From: Candidatus Gastranaerophilales bacterium
Lineage (GTDB): Bacteria; Cyanobacteriota; Vampirovibrionia; Gastranaerophilales; Gastranaerophilaceae
NCBI GenBank assembly: GCA_947589705.1
Contig: CANQCO010000013.1
Coordinates: 1-32,131 of the forward strand
Length of the DNA stretch: 32,131 bases
Reading direction: 5' to 3'
The number at the start of each line of letters is the position of its first letter. The stretch's first letter is position 1. Both the position numbers and the translations under genes were made by a program. This document shows, in pieces, positions 15,229 to 24,865 of this stretch. Below the pieces are notes generated by a model. The model had not been told where the DNA came from. It did no database searches and saw only the letters and a list, made by a program, of their open reading frames with translations.

Positions 15229-18200
15229 ATGGTTTATCAGAATTTAAGTATAGAAAATTTGATTTCGACCAAAATCTTTGATAATAAACCGAGTATTAAA
15301 GAGATAATAAATTTCATTGCCACGACTAATTCCGACTTAATGGATAATGATAGAGAATTTTGCTATTTGTTTGATGCAATTGCACTTAATAATGGTTATA
15401 CCGAACAAACCTTGCCTCCATATTGGAGTATTGGTAGGGAAATATTTAGGTATAAAAAAGAAAATAATTTATCTGCTAAAGAAAAGACAAATCAAATATC
15501 ACTGTCAATAAAATTACTAGATTTAAAAAAATATAATATAAAAATTGCTAATTCAAGTGGTAAGAAAATTTCTACGGCAAGAATTATTGATGCAATTTGG
15601 AACAATTATAATTATGCTTTTGAAAATGACAGGTTGCTTGTAAAAGTATTTGACTGTATTGCAATAAATAATGGGTATAAGTCTGAAGAATTGCCTAAGT
15701 ATTGGAATATTATTAGAGCAGCATTTGATTATAAGAAAGACAAAGAACTGATAAAACAAAATAAAACAGTTAATTATACAATTAATGAATCAAATAAGGG
15801 TATTCCGATTGATTATAGAGTTCTTGAAGTTAGCGTTGATAAACTTGATATTGAACAAAAACTTAAAAATAAATTAACGAGTATAGGTTTAAAATCTATA
15901 AATGACATATTATCTGTTAATTCAGAATTTTACAAAGAAAATCATATTAATGAGTTTAAAAAAGCTGAAATATATGCAACATTGACTAAATATAATATTA
16001 AATCGGATATAAAATATATTCCCTCTGTTATTACACTTCCGGATATTTATTTTAAAAATTTGGATAAAATTTTTGATGCTGAAATAATGCAAATTTTGGA
16101 TAAATATCGTATTAGAAATGTTGGTTTATTAGCTAACAAATTTCCTGACATCCTTATCAACGATGAACAGCTCATGGAGAACCCAAAAGTATTTGAATAC
16201 ATAGATAAAATAACAAATATACTAAACAAATATGGAATTAGTGACTGTCCTATTAATTTATCAGCATTTCAAATAGAAGATTTGAATAAATTAACTACGG
16301 ATGAATTATTAGAAATTAATTATGCAGATAAAATTATAGAATGTATAAACCAAGCATTTTGTGGATTATCAATAAAAGAGCAAGATGTTTTATCGGCTCG
16401 TAATGGTTTGTATAACGAATTTAAAGCCAAATTTAAAAATATTCCTGATGAGATTTTATCGACTATAGATTCTATGTTTTCTGATGACAATATTGAATAT
16501 AAACAAACTCCTGAAAAGAAAAATCTATTTGTTGAAAATAAAAAATACACCCTAGATGAAATCGGTCAAGAATTTGGAGTTACAAGAGAAAGAATTAGAC
16601 AAATAGAAGATAAAGCATTGAAAAATTTCAACAAAGGTTTTCAAGACCTATTCCAGAAATACTATGAAGCTTTATCTCAATTATTTTCAGATAAGCGAAA
16701 ATATTTAATAATTAAAGAATTCGACAAACTTTTAAAATATAAATCTCTAATAGATGTTATATGTAAAACATATGAAAATATACCTTTTTATATTGATTTT
16801 TCTATTGGATTAATCATTAAAGAAGGAATTGTTCTAGAAGATTTATTAGATGATGATTCGGTAGCAACTGATTTAAAAGTTAAAATAGAAAAATTTGTTT
16901 ATAAAGATTTTATCAAAATTAATAACCATAGAATCAAGAATACAAAAAATGATATTTTAATTTACTTTTTAAGAACTCATTGCAGAAAAGGCATAAAATT
17001 CAACGATTTTCAGAATTTATATATGGATTTTCTGATAAGCAATGGATTGAACGATAGAGATGACTTACTTTATTTTGATAATACTCTATACAATAAATTA
17101 TCTGTAATGGATTGCCTATTATTATCTCCAGGAAAGTTTCTCAGATATTATGATGTAGAATTAGCTAAAGATTTAGTAAAAAAACTAGATTTATCAAGTT
17201 ATAAGGATATTGAAATTTCAAGCCGTAAATTATATTTAGAAAATCTGGAATTAATGCAAGAATATGAAATAGAAAATGAATATGAATTGCATAATCTTTT
17301 AAAGAAACATTTGCACAATAATTACATAGATTTTTCTCGTATGCCAATTATAAACTTCGGCACACCAAATCGAGATAAGCAAATGGAAGATTTATTATAT
17401 CAATTATCCCCTATTAAAAGTCGTGATTTTGCTTTGGCATATGAAGATAAATATGGTATAGATACAAAAAACTTTATAGCAAACTATGCAAAATCAATAA
17501 ACAAATATTTAATTAACGGATATTATGTTATTCACACTGAAAATTTAAATAATGAACATTTAGAGATTTTGAAAAATAAATTAACTGAGAACTTTTATTG
17601 GAAAGAAGATTTAGAAAATATTTATATATCCTTGTTTAAGGATGGTAATTTAAAAAATTTAAATGCACAAAATATAAAATTACTAAATTATACAATGGCA
17701 AGTAGTTGTATATATTCTGATAAATTTAATTCTTTAGCTGATTGTGTTGAACATATTATATTAAGCGGTAATACCTTTAATTTGAATATTCAAAACAAAT
17801 TTAGGAGCTTAGCTGCTTTTTATCAAGTATTCTCAAAACTTAGAAATAATATGGATATTATAGAATTCGACAATGGTAATTATATTAATTTTAAAAAATT
17901 AGAATCTGTTGGACTTAATAAAAATGATTTATACGAATATCAAAATAAAGTTATTAATTATATTGAAGATAAATATTTTACAGTTATTTCACTTAAGAAT
18001 GACGGTTTAAAATATGATAAATTAGATAAATTAGGATTTGATGAATATTTTTATTCTTCAATTCTTATAAACAACCCCTCAATTCAATATAGAAAAATTC
18101 AAAATACATATTTGATGAAAAAGGGAGAAGAACAGTTTGAACTAAGTGATTTTCTAATATACATAATGGGAAAACTTAGAAAAATTGATATTTATGATTT

Positions 18201-18342
18201 ATGTGATTATATAAAAACACAATATGGTCTTGATATAAATCGATACAAAATAGTAGCAATCACCAAAGAATGTAGTTTGTATTACAATCAAATTACAGAA
18301 AAAGTATACATAGATTATGATGAATTTTATAATGAAATATAA
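15229..18342 (+). CDS. Large protein with alpha-CTD-like and split sigma-70 region 4 domains
   Basis: First gene of a three-gene operon, 1037 aa. Two N-terminal repeats (about 21-85 and 111-175) share FD-x-IA-x-NNGY, then LP-x-YW-x-I and YKK. Segments at about 195-250 and 277-335 resemble the helix-hairpin-helix of the RNA polymerase alpha C-terminal domain (LKNKLTSIGLKSINDIL). A sigma-70 region 4 follows: region 4.1-like LSIKEQDVLSARNGL (about 379-395), an insertion of about 45 residues, and a canonical region 4.2 helix-turn-helix, TLDEIGQEFGVTRERIRQIE (about 441-460). The remaining ~570 residues are helical and unrecognised. It is presumably a DNA- or RNA-polymerase-binding protein. AGGAG lies 5 nt before the ATG. 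The ParB-like gene follows after 15 bp. Confidence 0.7.
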   Translation: MVYQNLSIENLISTKIFDNKPSIKEIINFIATTNSDLMDNDREFCYLFDAIALNNGYTEQTLPPYWSIGREIFRYKKENNLSAKEKTNQISLSIKLLDLKKYNIKIANSSGKKISTARIIDAIWNNYNYAFENDRLLVKVFDCIAINNGYKSEELPKYWNIIRAAFDYKKDKELIKQNKTVNYTINESNKGIPIDYRVLEVSVDKLDIEQKLKNKLTSIGLKSINDILSVNSEFYKENHINEFKKAEIYATLTKYNIKSDIKYIPSVITLPDIYFKNLDKIFDAEIMQILDKYRIRNVGLLANKFPDILINDEQLMENPKVFEYIDKITNILNKYGISDCPINLSAFQIEDLNKLTTDELLEINYADKIIECINQAFCGLSIKEQDVLSARNGLYNEFKAKFKNIPDEILSTIDSMFSDDNIEYKQTPEKKNLFVENKKYTLDEIGQEFGVTRERIRQIEDKALKNFNKGFQDLFQKYYEALSQLFSDKRKYLIIKEFDKLLKYKSLIDVICKTYENIPFYIDFSIGLIIKEGIVLEDLLDDDSVATDLKVKIEKFVYKDFIKINNHRIKNTKNDILIYFLRTHCRKGIKFNDFQNLYMDFLISNGLNDRDDLLYFDNTLYNKLSVMDCLLLSPGKFLRYYDVELAKDLVKKLDLSSYKDIEISSRKLYLENLELMQEYEIENEYELHNLLKKHLHNNYIDFSRMPIINFGTPNRDKQMEDLLYQLSPIKSRDFALAYEDKYGIDTKNFIANYAKSINKYLINGYYVIHTENLNNEHLEILKNKLTENFYWKEDLENIYISLFKDGNLKNLNAQNIKLLNYTMASSCIYSDKFNSLADCVEHIILSGNTFNLNIQNKFRSLAAFYQVFSKLRNNMDIIEFDNGNYINFKKLESVGLNKNDLYEYQNKVINYIEDKYFTVISLKNDGLKYDKLDKLGFDEYFYSSILINNPSIQYRKIQNTYLMKKGEEQFELSDFLIYIMGKLRKIDIYDLCDYIKTQYGLDINRYKIVAITKECSLYYNQITEKVYIDYDEFYNEI

Positions 18343-18357
18343 TATCGGAGGTATTAA

Positions 18358-19593
18358 ATGATTATTAACGACTTACTAAAAGAAGGTGTTGAAAAGAATT
18401 ATGTTATCAAAACAGATCAGCGTAAAAAATTAACAATTGAAGGACAGCCAATAGTTTATGATGTATATAAAATTGACTTAAATGCATTGTATTACAACGA
18501 TAAAAACGATAGAATTGCAACATGGATTAGTAAATATAAAGCAGAACATAATAATGAGGAATTTAATACCAACGATAGAGAAAATTACAACAACATAATT
18601 CAAGAATTTATAGTTGATAGTAATCAAGGGGCAATTGATAGAACCCAATCCAATATTGATTTAATAGGACAACAAGAACCAGGAGTAGTGTTAAATGACG
18701 GCAGAATAATTGATGGTAATAGGCGCTATACTTGTTTAAGAAGACTTAAAGAACACAATGCAATGGCTAACGGATATTTTGAAGCCATAATATTAAACTA
18801 TGATTTAAAGCATAATGAAAAACAAATAAAAATGCTCGAGTTATCTATTCAGCTAGGAGAAGATACAAAAGTAGATTATAACCCTATTGATAGATTAGTT
18901 GGTATTTATAACGATTTAATCGATAAAAAACTTTTAACAGTAAAAGAGTATGCTGATGCAACAAACGAAAAAACTTCTGAAATTGAAAAGAAGATAGAAT
19001 TAGCAAATTTAATGGTTGATTACTTGGATTATATCAATGCTCCTTTGCAGTTCTATATTGCTCGTGAAAACGATATTGAAGGTCCTTTACATGAAATATT
19101 AAGAGCTTTACATAAATGTAAAACCGAAGAAGAAGCAGATAATGTAAAGCAAATATTATTTCATGAATTGTTAATGCGACCAGAAGGCGATATGACAAGA
19201 TATATAAGGAAAACAGCTGATAATCTTGTATCTTCAAAACATGCTGAAACATTTATAGAAGAAACTTTTGAATGTATTGAAGAAACTCAAAAAGAGTTGC
19301 TTGCCCCTGAAAACCAAAATTTAGATAAAAAAGAATTAATCAACAAGGTTCGAAACAACAGTAATGTTAAAGAAAAAATGCAAAAAAGCAGAACAAAAAT
19401 AATTGAGAAAAATGATAGAGAAAAAATTATAAATGAACCGGTTGAACTTTTAAATAAAAGTATTGATATTGTTGAGCATATAGATACAAATATCTTCAAA
19501 AAATTATCTGATGACCAATTAGACGATGTTAAACAATCTTTATCAAGATTAGAAAATATTGTTAATAACATAAGAGTATCATTAGAGGACTAA
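18358..19593 (+). CDS. ParB-like (ParB/sulfiredoxin fold) protein with C-terminal coiled coil
   Basis: Second gene of the operon, 411 aa. The motif LNDGRIIDGNRRYTCLRRL (about residues 112-130) is the ParB/Srx catalytic-type loop, as in ParB CTPases and DndB/DGQHR-like proteins. After it comes a helical domain with SIQLGEDTKVDYNPIDRL, which resembles the HTH segment following the ParB box. The C-terminal 90 residues are a charged coiled coil. ParB-fold proteins bind or hydrolyse nucleotides and often act as DNA-loaded clamps or sensors; that role here is inferred. CGGAGG precedes the ATG. Its stop lies 1 bp before the next start, so it is translationally coupled to the PLD-SNF2 gene. Confidence 0.75.
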   Translation: MIINDLLKEGVEKNYVIKTDQRKKLTIEGQPIVYDVYKIDLNALYYNDKNDRIATWISKYKAEHNNEEFNTNDRENYNNIIQEFIVDSNQGAIDRTQSNIDLIGQQEPGVVLNDGRIIDGNRRYTCLRRLKEHNAMANGYFEAIILNYDLKHNEKQIKMLELSIQLGEDTKVDYNPIDRLVGIYNDLIDKKLLTVKEYADATNEKTSEIEKKIELANLMVDYLDYINAPLQFYIARENDIEGPLHEILRALHKCKTEEEADNVKQILFHELLMRPEGDMTRYIRKTADNLVSSKHAETFIEETFECIEETQKELLAPENQNLDKKELINKVRNNSNVKEKMQKSRTKIIEKNDREKIINEPVELLNKSIDIVEHIDTNIFKKLSDDQLDDVKQSLSRLENIVNNIRVSLED

Positions 19594-19594
19594 T

Positions 19595-22144
19595 ATGTTT
19601 AAACAAATTCCTCTAAAACCTGTATATTATGCACGAGAAAACAATATACTAAAAGAATTTTATATACCTGTTATGAAAGATTCTATTGTATATGATAGGG
19701 CTAGTGCGTATTTTTCAGCCAAAGCCTTATGTGATTGTGCTGAGGGAATTGAATACGTTGCACTTAATAAAGGACAAATACGTATTATTTTATCAGAAGA
19801 TATAGAGGAAGATGATTTTAAGAAAATCAAACTTGGATATGACTTAAAAGCTAAATTAAATCAAGGATTGATTTCGAAACTTGAGCTAATTGAAAAAACA
19901 GAGGATAATATTAGAATTTATTCTAATCTCGCATATTTAATTGCAGAAGGTCTTGTTGATATAAAAATCGCATTTATGCGAAAGGGTACTTTCCATTACA
20001 AATTCGGAGTATATGTTGATGCTGAAGGGAATGAAATAACCTCATGTGGCTCTGATAATTTAACAGATGCAGCTATACACAGAAATGGTGAATCTTTTGA
20101 TATTACTTGTAGTTGGCTCTGTTCAGAATTTGATTATGGGAAAATTGCAAATAATAAAGAAAAATTTGAAAATTTATGGAATAACAAAGATACAGAAGCG
20201 ATTGTATTAAAAGTAGATGATGTTGTTTTAAAAGAAATTATAAAATATAACAAAGGTAAATTATTTATGGATAATGCTTTTCTTAAAGAGAATTGTTTTA
20301 TATTAGACTATGAAAATGAAAGATTAATTGGTATAAATAAACTTGAACAAAATATAGAGTTTAATGTCTTCAATAAAATACATCTTAGAAGGTTTGTCGA
20401 AAGTTGTGTTGGTAATAAAGTGGCATTCAAAGAAAATTTAACATATGTTGATTTCGAAAAAATTATTAATTTGTTTAAAAATAAACTTCCTAATGTTTCT
20501 TTGTTTACAACGGCTTCTCTTGATGAATATATTACTAGTAAACAGATGTACTTAAATGATAGAAAAGATTTAGGTATTCAAATAAAATTAAAAGATGATT
20601 TATGTAAAAATGAACTAGAAAAATACAGATTAATCCTAGCAAAAACAATGACTCGTCAATTAAGAGAACAACAGTTATGGGATTCTTTTTATATGTGTAA
20701 AATGAAGAAATGCAGCAACTTTTCTGTTCCTGGTTCCGGTAAAACATCTGCTGTACTCGGTGTTTTTGCATTCTTACAAGATTGCGGGAATGTAGATAAA
20801 GTTGTAGTTATCTGCCCTAAAAATGCATTTGAATCTTGGAAAAATGAGTTTAATATATGTTTTAAGGATAAGCAAGAGTTAAAATGTTTTGATGTTCAAA
20901 GTAATATTCCTTCTCAACAAAAGCATTACATTTTGAATTATGATTATAAAAAATACAACTTATTTCTTTTTAACTATGAATCTTTAAATTCTTATAAACA
21001 GGAAATTAAAGGACTTGTTAAAAATGGAACATTGCTTGTTTATGATGAAGTCCACAAAGCAAAAGGAATTAATGGAGAACGTGCTACAAATTCAATAGAA
21101 ATTGCTAGAGATGCAAATTATGTAATAACTATGACAGGGACACCGATTCCTAATTCATACTTAGATATTTATAACAATTTGCATATTTTATATCCGAACG
21201 AATACGATAGTTTCTTTGGTTTCAAGGAACAACTTTTGAAAAATCCAAATGAATCCGAAAGGAATCTGATAAATGACAGAATTAAGCCATTTTATTGCAG
21301 AACTTCAAAGGAACAGTTATGCGTACCTCCAGCAAATCAAGATATATTCTACTTAGAAGATGCAACAAGTAATGAAAATAGAGCTGCTGAAATATTATAT
21401 TCTAAGTATCAAAGAAATAAATTTGCACTAATAATTAGGCTTCTACAGTTAGAATCTTGTCCTGAATTATTATTAGAGAAATTGGATTTTAGCGAATTTA
21501 GAGATATTTTAGATATTTCAATAGAACCTGATGAATTAGATTATTCTGATGCCTCAAGTGAACTTAAGGATATTGTTCAAAACATTGAAACAACTGTAAA
21601 AACGAAAAAATGTATTCAATTGGTACAAAATTTATATAATGCAAATAAACCTGTTATTATTTGGACTTTATTTAGAAAATCAATTTCAAATTTAAGAACA
21701 TTGCTTAATGAGATTGGTATTCCTTCAGAAGAAATTACAGGTGGAACATCAATGGAAGATAGGAAAATAATATTAGATAAATTCTTAAATAATGAAATTA
21801 AAGTATTAATTACTAACCCTCAAACTCTTGCAGAATCGGTGTCTTTACATTCAATATGCCATGATGCTATTTATTATGAGTATAGCTATAACTTGGTTCA
21901 TTTATTGCAATCTAAAGATAGAATTCACCGTTTAGGATTACCGAATAATCAATACACTCAATATTACTATTTGCAAACATTATTTAAAATTAATGATATT
22001 GATTACTCATTAGATGAAATGATATATGACCGTTTAAAATTAAAAGAACATATAATGCTGGAAGCCGTTGATGATGGCAAACTTGAAAGAGTCTTTACAG
22101 AACAAGAAGATATTGATGCTATATTCAAAAAATTAAATATCTAA
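19595..22144 (+). CDS. PLD-domain SNF2-family helicase
   Basis: Third gene of the operon, 849 aa. The N-terminal ~200 residues resemble a phospholipase D-type nuclease domain: FHYKFGVYVD (near 131-140, H-x-K with the Asp one residue later than in the usual HKD) and GSDNLTDAA (near 152). A superfamily 2 helicase of SNF2 type follows: Walker A PGSGKTS (about 377-383), DEVH (about 483-486), TGTPIPNS (near 514), and the helicase C part with ITGGTSMEDR and SKDRIHRLG (motif VI, near 772). Family knowledge suggests DNA translocation coupled to nuclease action. The end overlaps the convergent Sau3AI-like gene by 12 bp. GAGG in the preceding coding end supplies the ribosome site. Confidence 0.85.
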   Translation: MFKQIPLKPVYYARENNILKEFYIPVMKDSIVYDRASAYFSAKALCDCAEGIEYVALNKGQIRIILSEDIEEDDFKKIKLGYDLKAKLNQGLISKLELIEKTEDNIRIYSNLAYLIAEGLVDIKIAFMRKGTFHYKFGVYVDAEGNEITSCGSDNLTDAAIHRNGESFDITCSWLCSEFDYGKIANNKEKFENLWNNKDTEAIVLKVDDVVLKEIIKYNKGKLFMDNAFLKENCFILDYENERLIGINKLEQNIEFNVFNKIHLRRFVESCVGNKVAFKENLTYVDFEKIINLFKNKLPNVSLFTTASLDEYITSKQMYLNDRKDLGIQIKLKDDLCKNELEKYRLILAKTMTRQLREQQLWDSFYMCKMKKCSNFSVPGSGKTSAVLGVFAFLQDCGNVDKVVVICPKNAFESWKNEFNICFKDKQELKCFDVQSNIPSQQKHYILNYDYKKYNLFLFNYESLNSYKQEIKGLVKNGTLLVYDEVHKAKGINGERATNSIEIARDANYVITMTGTPIPNSYLDIYNNLHILYPNEYDSFFGFKEQLLKNPNESERNLINDRIKPFYCRTSKEQLCVPPANQDIFYLEDATSNENRAAEILYSKYQRNKFALIIRLLQLESCPELLLEKLDFSEFRDILDISIEPDELDYSDASSELKDIVQNIETTVKTKKCIQLVQNLYNANKPVIIWTLFRKSISNLRTLLNEIGIPSEEITGGTSMEDRKIILDKFLNNEIKVLITNPQTLAESVSLHSICHDAIYYEYSYNLVHLLQSKDRIHRLGLPNNQYTQYYYLQTLFKINDIDYSLDEMIYDRLKLKEHIMLEAVDDGKLERVFTEQEDIDAIFKKLNI

Positions 22145-23497
22145 AACTTGTTCCAATACATACTTATTATTCAACCAAAAGCATTGTTTTGTTAATTCTC
22201 TGCCATCGGGGAGTTCGTAAGTATCAGCCTTATTTTGCCCGTGTGGTCTTACGTGACTTACTTTGTTAAAAGATTGTCCCGGCAAATTATTAAAATCACG
22301 TCCGTTTTTATTTGTTATTTTAACGCCTTCTTTAATTACATTAACTGTTTCAGCCCATACTTTATGGACTTCTTCAATGTCGGCTACCGGCATGTTCCAA
22401 AATTTCACATTATCTAAGTATAATTCGTTATTTTTATCAAACTTGAATATGATAAACATAAATTTTGTAGAAGAAAACAGGTTATACATAAATGAATCTT
22501 CCCATTCTTCTTTAATAATTTCAGTAAATTTAAAAGTCGGGAAAGACATACTCTCTTTGATTTTCTTGTTTCCATACTCAATTCGTATCGTTTTAGGAAC
22601 TATATTTGCTTTCTTAAATTCTTCTGTCGCTGCAATATTTCCTTTTATACCCAAAATAGAAGCGATAATTCTTTCATTAACATTTTTCATTGCAGGATTT
22701 AATTTGAATTCTCTGATTAATTCCTTCTGAGATTTACCAAAATATGGTTTAATTTTTCCAATAATATAATTTTCAAAACCTTGTTTTTCAAGTTGTTTTT
22801 CGTTATCAATTATTGATTCTTCTTTTTCTTGATTCAAGACATAATTATTCAGAATATATGTCATGTAAGATTGTTTAAGAGAATATGCTCTTTGATTAGC
22901 TTTGATAGTATTAAAAGGTTGTGGTCTTAAATCTTTTTCTCCTCCAGCTCCTTTTCTGCAAGCTCCAAGATATAGGGTATCTCCTTCTGATAATTCATGA
23001 GCTTTACCTTCTCTTATTTTTTTAACAATCTTTTCCCAATCCTGTTTAATAACAATCAAATCTTTTTCAGGATATTCATATAAAAGAGTTTCTAATATTT
23101 TAAAATCAGTAACGGGTACATCTTTGAAATATTCATAGTACATCAATAAAAGTGTTTTGTTCTTATGCCAAAAGCTACTATTTTCAAAAGAATTATTAAC
23201 TTCTGTCATATAATCAATGATGTTTAAAACAAGTCTTTCCTTTGCTACATATTTATTCGACTTATTTTTTATGCACGGGGTAACTTTTAATTCAACGCCT
23301 AATTCATTAAAATCAGCTTCTGCTCGGCTGTTGACTTTTCTTTCAAACCAACATTCTTCAAACATTTGCCCAATGTTACCTTTATTTTTAGCGGTTCCAA
23401 GTCTTCCTGTCGTGTCAATTTGACCAAAAGGAATGTCAATAGCTTCTTTAGACCTTTTTAATAATTCCGCTTTAGAATTGTAACGTTTTTCTTGCAT
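22133..23497 (-). CDS. Sau3AI/MutH-type restriction endonuclease (expected GATC)
   Basis: 454 aa from ATG 23497, which follows GGGGTGG by 5 nt; a GTG at 23506 is the alternative. The N-terminal part carries the MutH/Sau3AI catalytic pattern D62 ... E69-L-K71 within ADFNELGVELKVTP, after the conserved KGNIGQMFEECWF segment. The C-terminal half is expected to be the second, inactive MutH-like domain found in Sau3AI, which is also about 490 aa. Enzymes of this family cut at GATC. The gene is divergent from the methyltransferase, with 51 bp between the two starts, so they share a promoter region. GATC as target is inferred from family and from the rarity of GATC in this window. Confidence 0.85.
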   Translation of the reverse strand: MQEKRYNSKAELLKRSKEAIDIPFGQIDTTGRLGTAKNKGNIGQMFEECWFERKVNSRAEADFNELGVELKVTPCIKNKSNKYVAKERLVLNIIDYMTEVNNSFENSSFWHKNKTLLLMYYEYFKDVPVTDFKILETLLYEYPEKDLIVIKQDWEKIVKKIREGKAHELSEGDTLYLGACRKGAGGEKDLRPQPFNTIKANQRAYSLKQSYMTYILNNYVLNQEKEESIIDNEKQLEKQGFENYIIGKIKPYFGKSQKELIREFKLNPAMKNVNERIIASILGIKGNIAATEEFKKANIVPKTIRIEYGNKKIKESMSFPTFKFTEIIKEEWEDSFMYNLFSSTKFMFIIFKFDKNNELYLDNVKFWNMPVADIEEVHKVWAETVNVIKEGVKITNKNGRDFNNLPGQSFNKVSHVRPHGQNKADTYELPDGRELTKQCFWLNNKYVLEQVLDI

Positions 23498-23548
23498 AGT
23501 TACCACCCCATTAATTTTATGGTAACATAATAATGGAGTAATACAAGA

Positions 23549-24823
23549 ATGTTAAGTCGTGGGAAGAAAATAAGAGTAGTTGAATTATTTGCCGGTGTAG
23601 GAGGTTTCAGGGTAGGCCTTGAAAGAAGCTCTGATTTATTTGAAACAATCTGGGCAAATCAATGGGAACCGGGAAGAAAATCTCAATACGCATATGATTG
23701 CTATGCTAAAAATTTTGGTAAAAATCATAATTGTATAAATGAAGATATAGCATTAGTTAAAGACCAAATACCTGAGCATGACTTACTTGTTGGTGGTTTT
23801 CCATGTCAGGATTACTCTGTTGCAAGAACAGGTGCTAAAGGTATTCAAGGCAAAAAAGGTGCTTTATGGTGGGATATAAGAGATATAGTCGAAGCTAAAA
23901 GGCCTAAATATATACTACTTGAAAACGTAGATCGCTTATTAAAATCTCCTGCAAAACAAAGGGGGAGAGACTTCGGTATTATTCTAAGATGTTTATCTGA
24001 CTTAGGTTATGCAATAGAATGGCGTGTTATAAATGCCGCTGAATATGGTTGTGCACAGAGACGCCGTAGAACATTCATTTTTGCGGTAAATGAATCAACT
24101 GATTTTTATAATCATTTAGCAAATGAAGATAAGTTTAATATCATAACTCAAAATGGCTTCTTTGCCGGAGAATTCTTAGTTGATAAGACAAACTTAAGTA
24201 TAAACAATATTGATATTTACACAATATCAAAAGATAAGTACAAAACATTAGATGTATTCTCTGATAAGTTTGCAGCTAAGTTCTGCAATTCAGGTGTTTG
24301 TGTAAATGGGAAAGCATACACAATGGAAACAACACCAATTATGCAAGCTCCAAAAACATTGAATGAGATATGTGAAAAGGGCCCAGTTGATAAAAGATTT
24401 TTCTTAAATGGTAGTACAGAAAAATGGCAATATTTAAAAGGTGCTAAGCGCGAAGAAAGACGGCGTCCCAATGGCGAAATCTATTACTACACAGAAGGTT
24501 CAATGTCTTTCCCTGATAGAATGGATTTGCCAAGCAGAACAATGCTCACAAGTGAATCTTCTTTAAATAGAAGTACGCACGTTATTATTGATAAATTATC
24601 ACAACATTTAAGATTATTAACTCCAACCGAATGCGAAAGACTTAACGGCTTTAAAGATGGTTGGACAGATACAGGAATGCCTGAAAAGTTTAGATACTTT
24701 GTTATGGGTAATGCTCTTGTCGTTCCTTTGATTGAAAGAATGGGCTCACGAATATTAACAATCGCATCTTCTCAGAGTTTTTATAATATAGAACTTAAAA
24801 AGCAAATGGCTTTATGTTCTTAA
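23549..24823 (+). CDS. C5 cytosine DNA methyltransferase, partner of the Sau3AI-like enzyme
   Basis: All main motifs of m5C methyltransferases are present: I VVELFAGVGGFRVGL, IV GGFPCQDYS with catalytic C86, VI LLENVDRLL, VIII QRRRRTF, and X VMGNALVVPLIERM near the C terminus. Length 424 aa is close to M.Sau3AI. It transfers a methyl group from AdoMet to a cytosine, presumably in GATC, and protects host DNA from the neighbouring endonuclease. The start has GGAG about 10 nt upstream. The target-recognition region lies between motifs VIII and IX, residues 190-330. Confidence 0.93.
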   Translation: MLSRGKKIRVVELFAGVGGFRVGLERSSDLFETIWANQWEPGRKSQYAYDCYAKNFGKNHNCINEDIALVKDQIPEHDLLVGGFPCQDYSVARTGAKGIQGKKGALWWDIRDIVEAKRPKYILLENVDRLLKSPAKQRGRDFGIILRCLSDLGYAIEWRVINAAEYGCAQRRRRTFIFAVNESTDFYNHLANEDKFNIITQNGFFAGEFLVDKTNLSINNIDIYTISKDKYKTLDVFSDKFAAKFCNSGVCVNGKAYTMETTPIMQAPKTLNEICEKGPVDKRFFLNGSTEKWQYLKGAKREERRRPNGEIYYYTEGSMSFPDRMDLPSRTMLTSESSLNRSTHVIIDKLSQHLRLLTPTECERLNGFKDGWTDTGMPEKFRYFVMGNALVVPLIERMGSRILTIASSQSFYNIELKKQMALCS

Positions 24824-24865
24824 ATCATGATAATATCAATCCCTGTATACTATATAGCACTTTTA

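Noticed and set aside
15229-18342. Large protein as a genuine sigma factor
   Set aside because: Region 4 is clear, but no region 2 or 3 is visible and the size is far beyond any sigma factor. It is described as sigma-region-4-like only.
15229-24823. DISARM or Dpd system
   Set aside because: PLD, SNF2 and C5 methyltransferase genes recall parts of these, but the DrmA/DrmB pair and the Dpd queuosine-type genes are absent.
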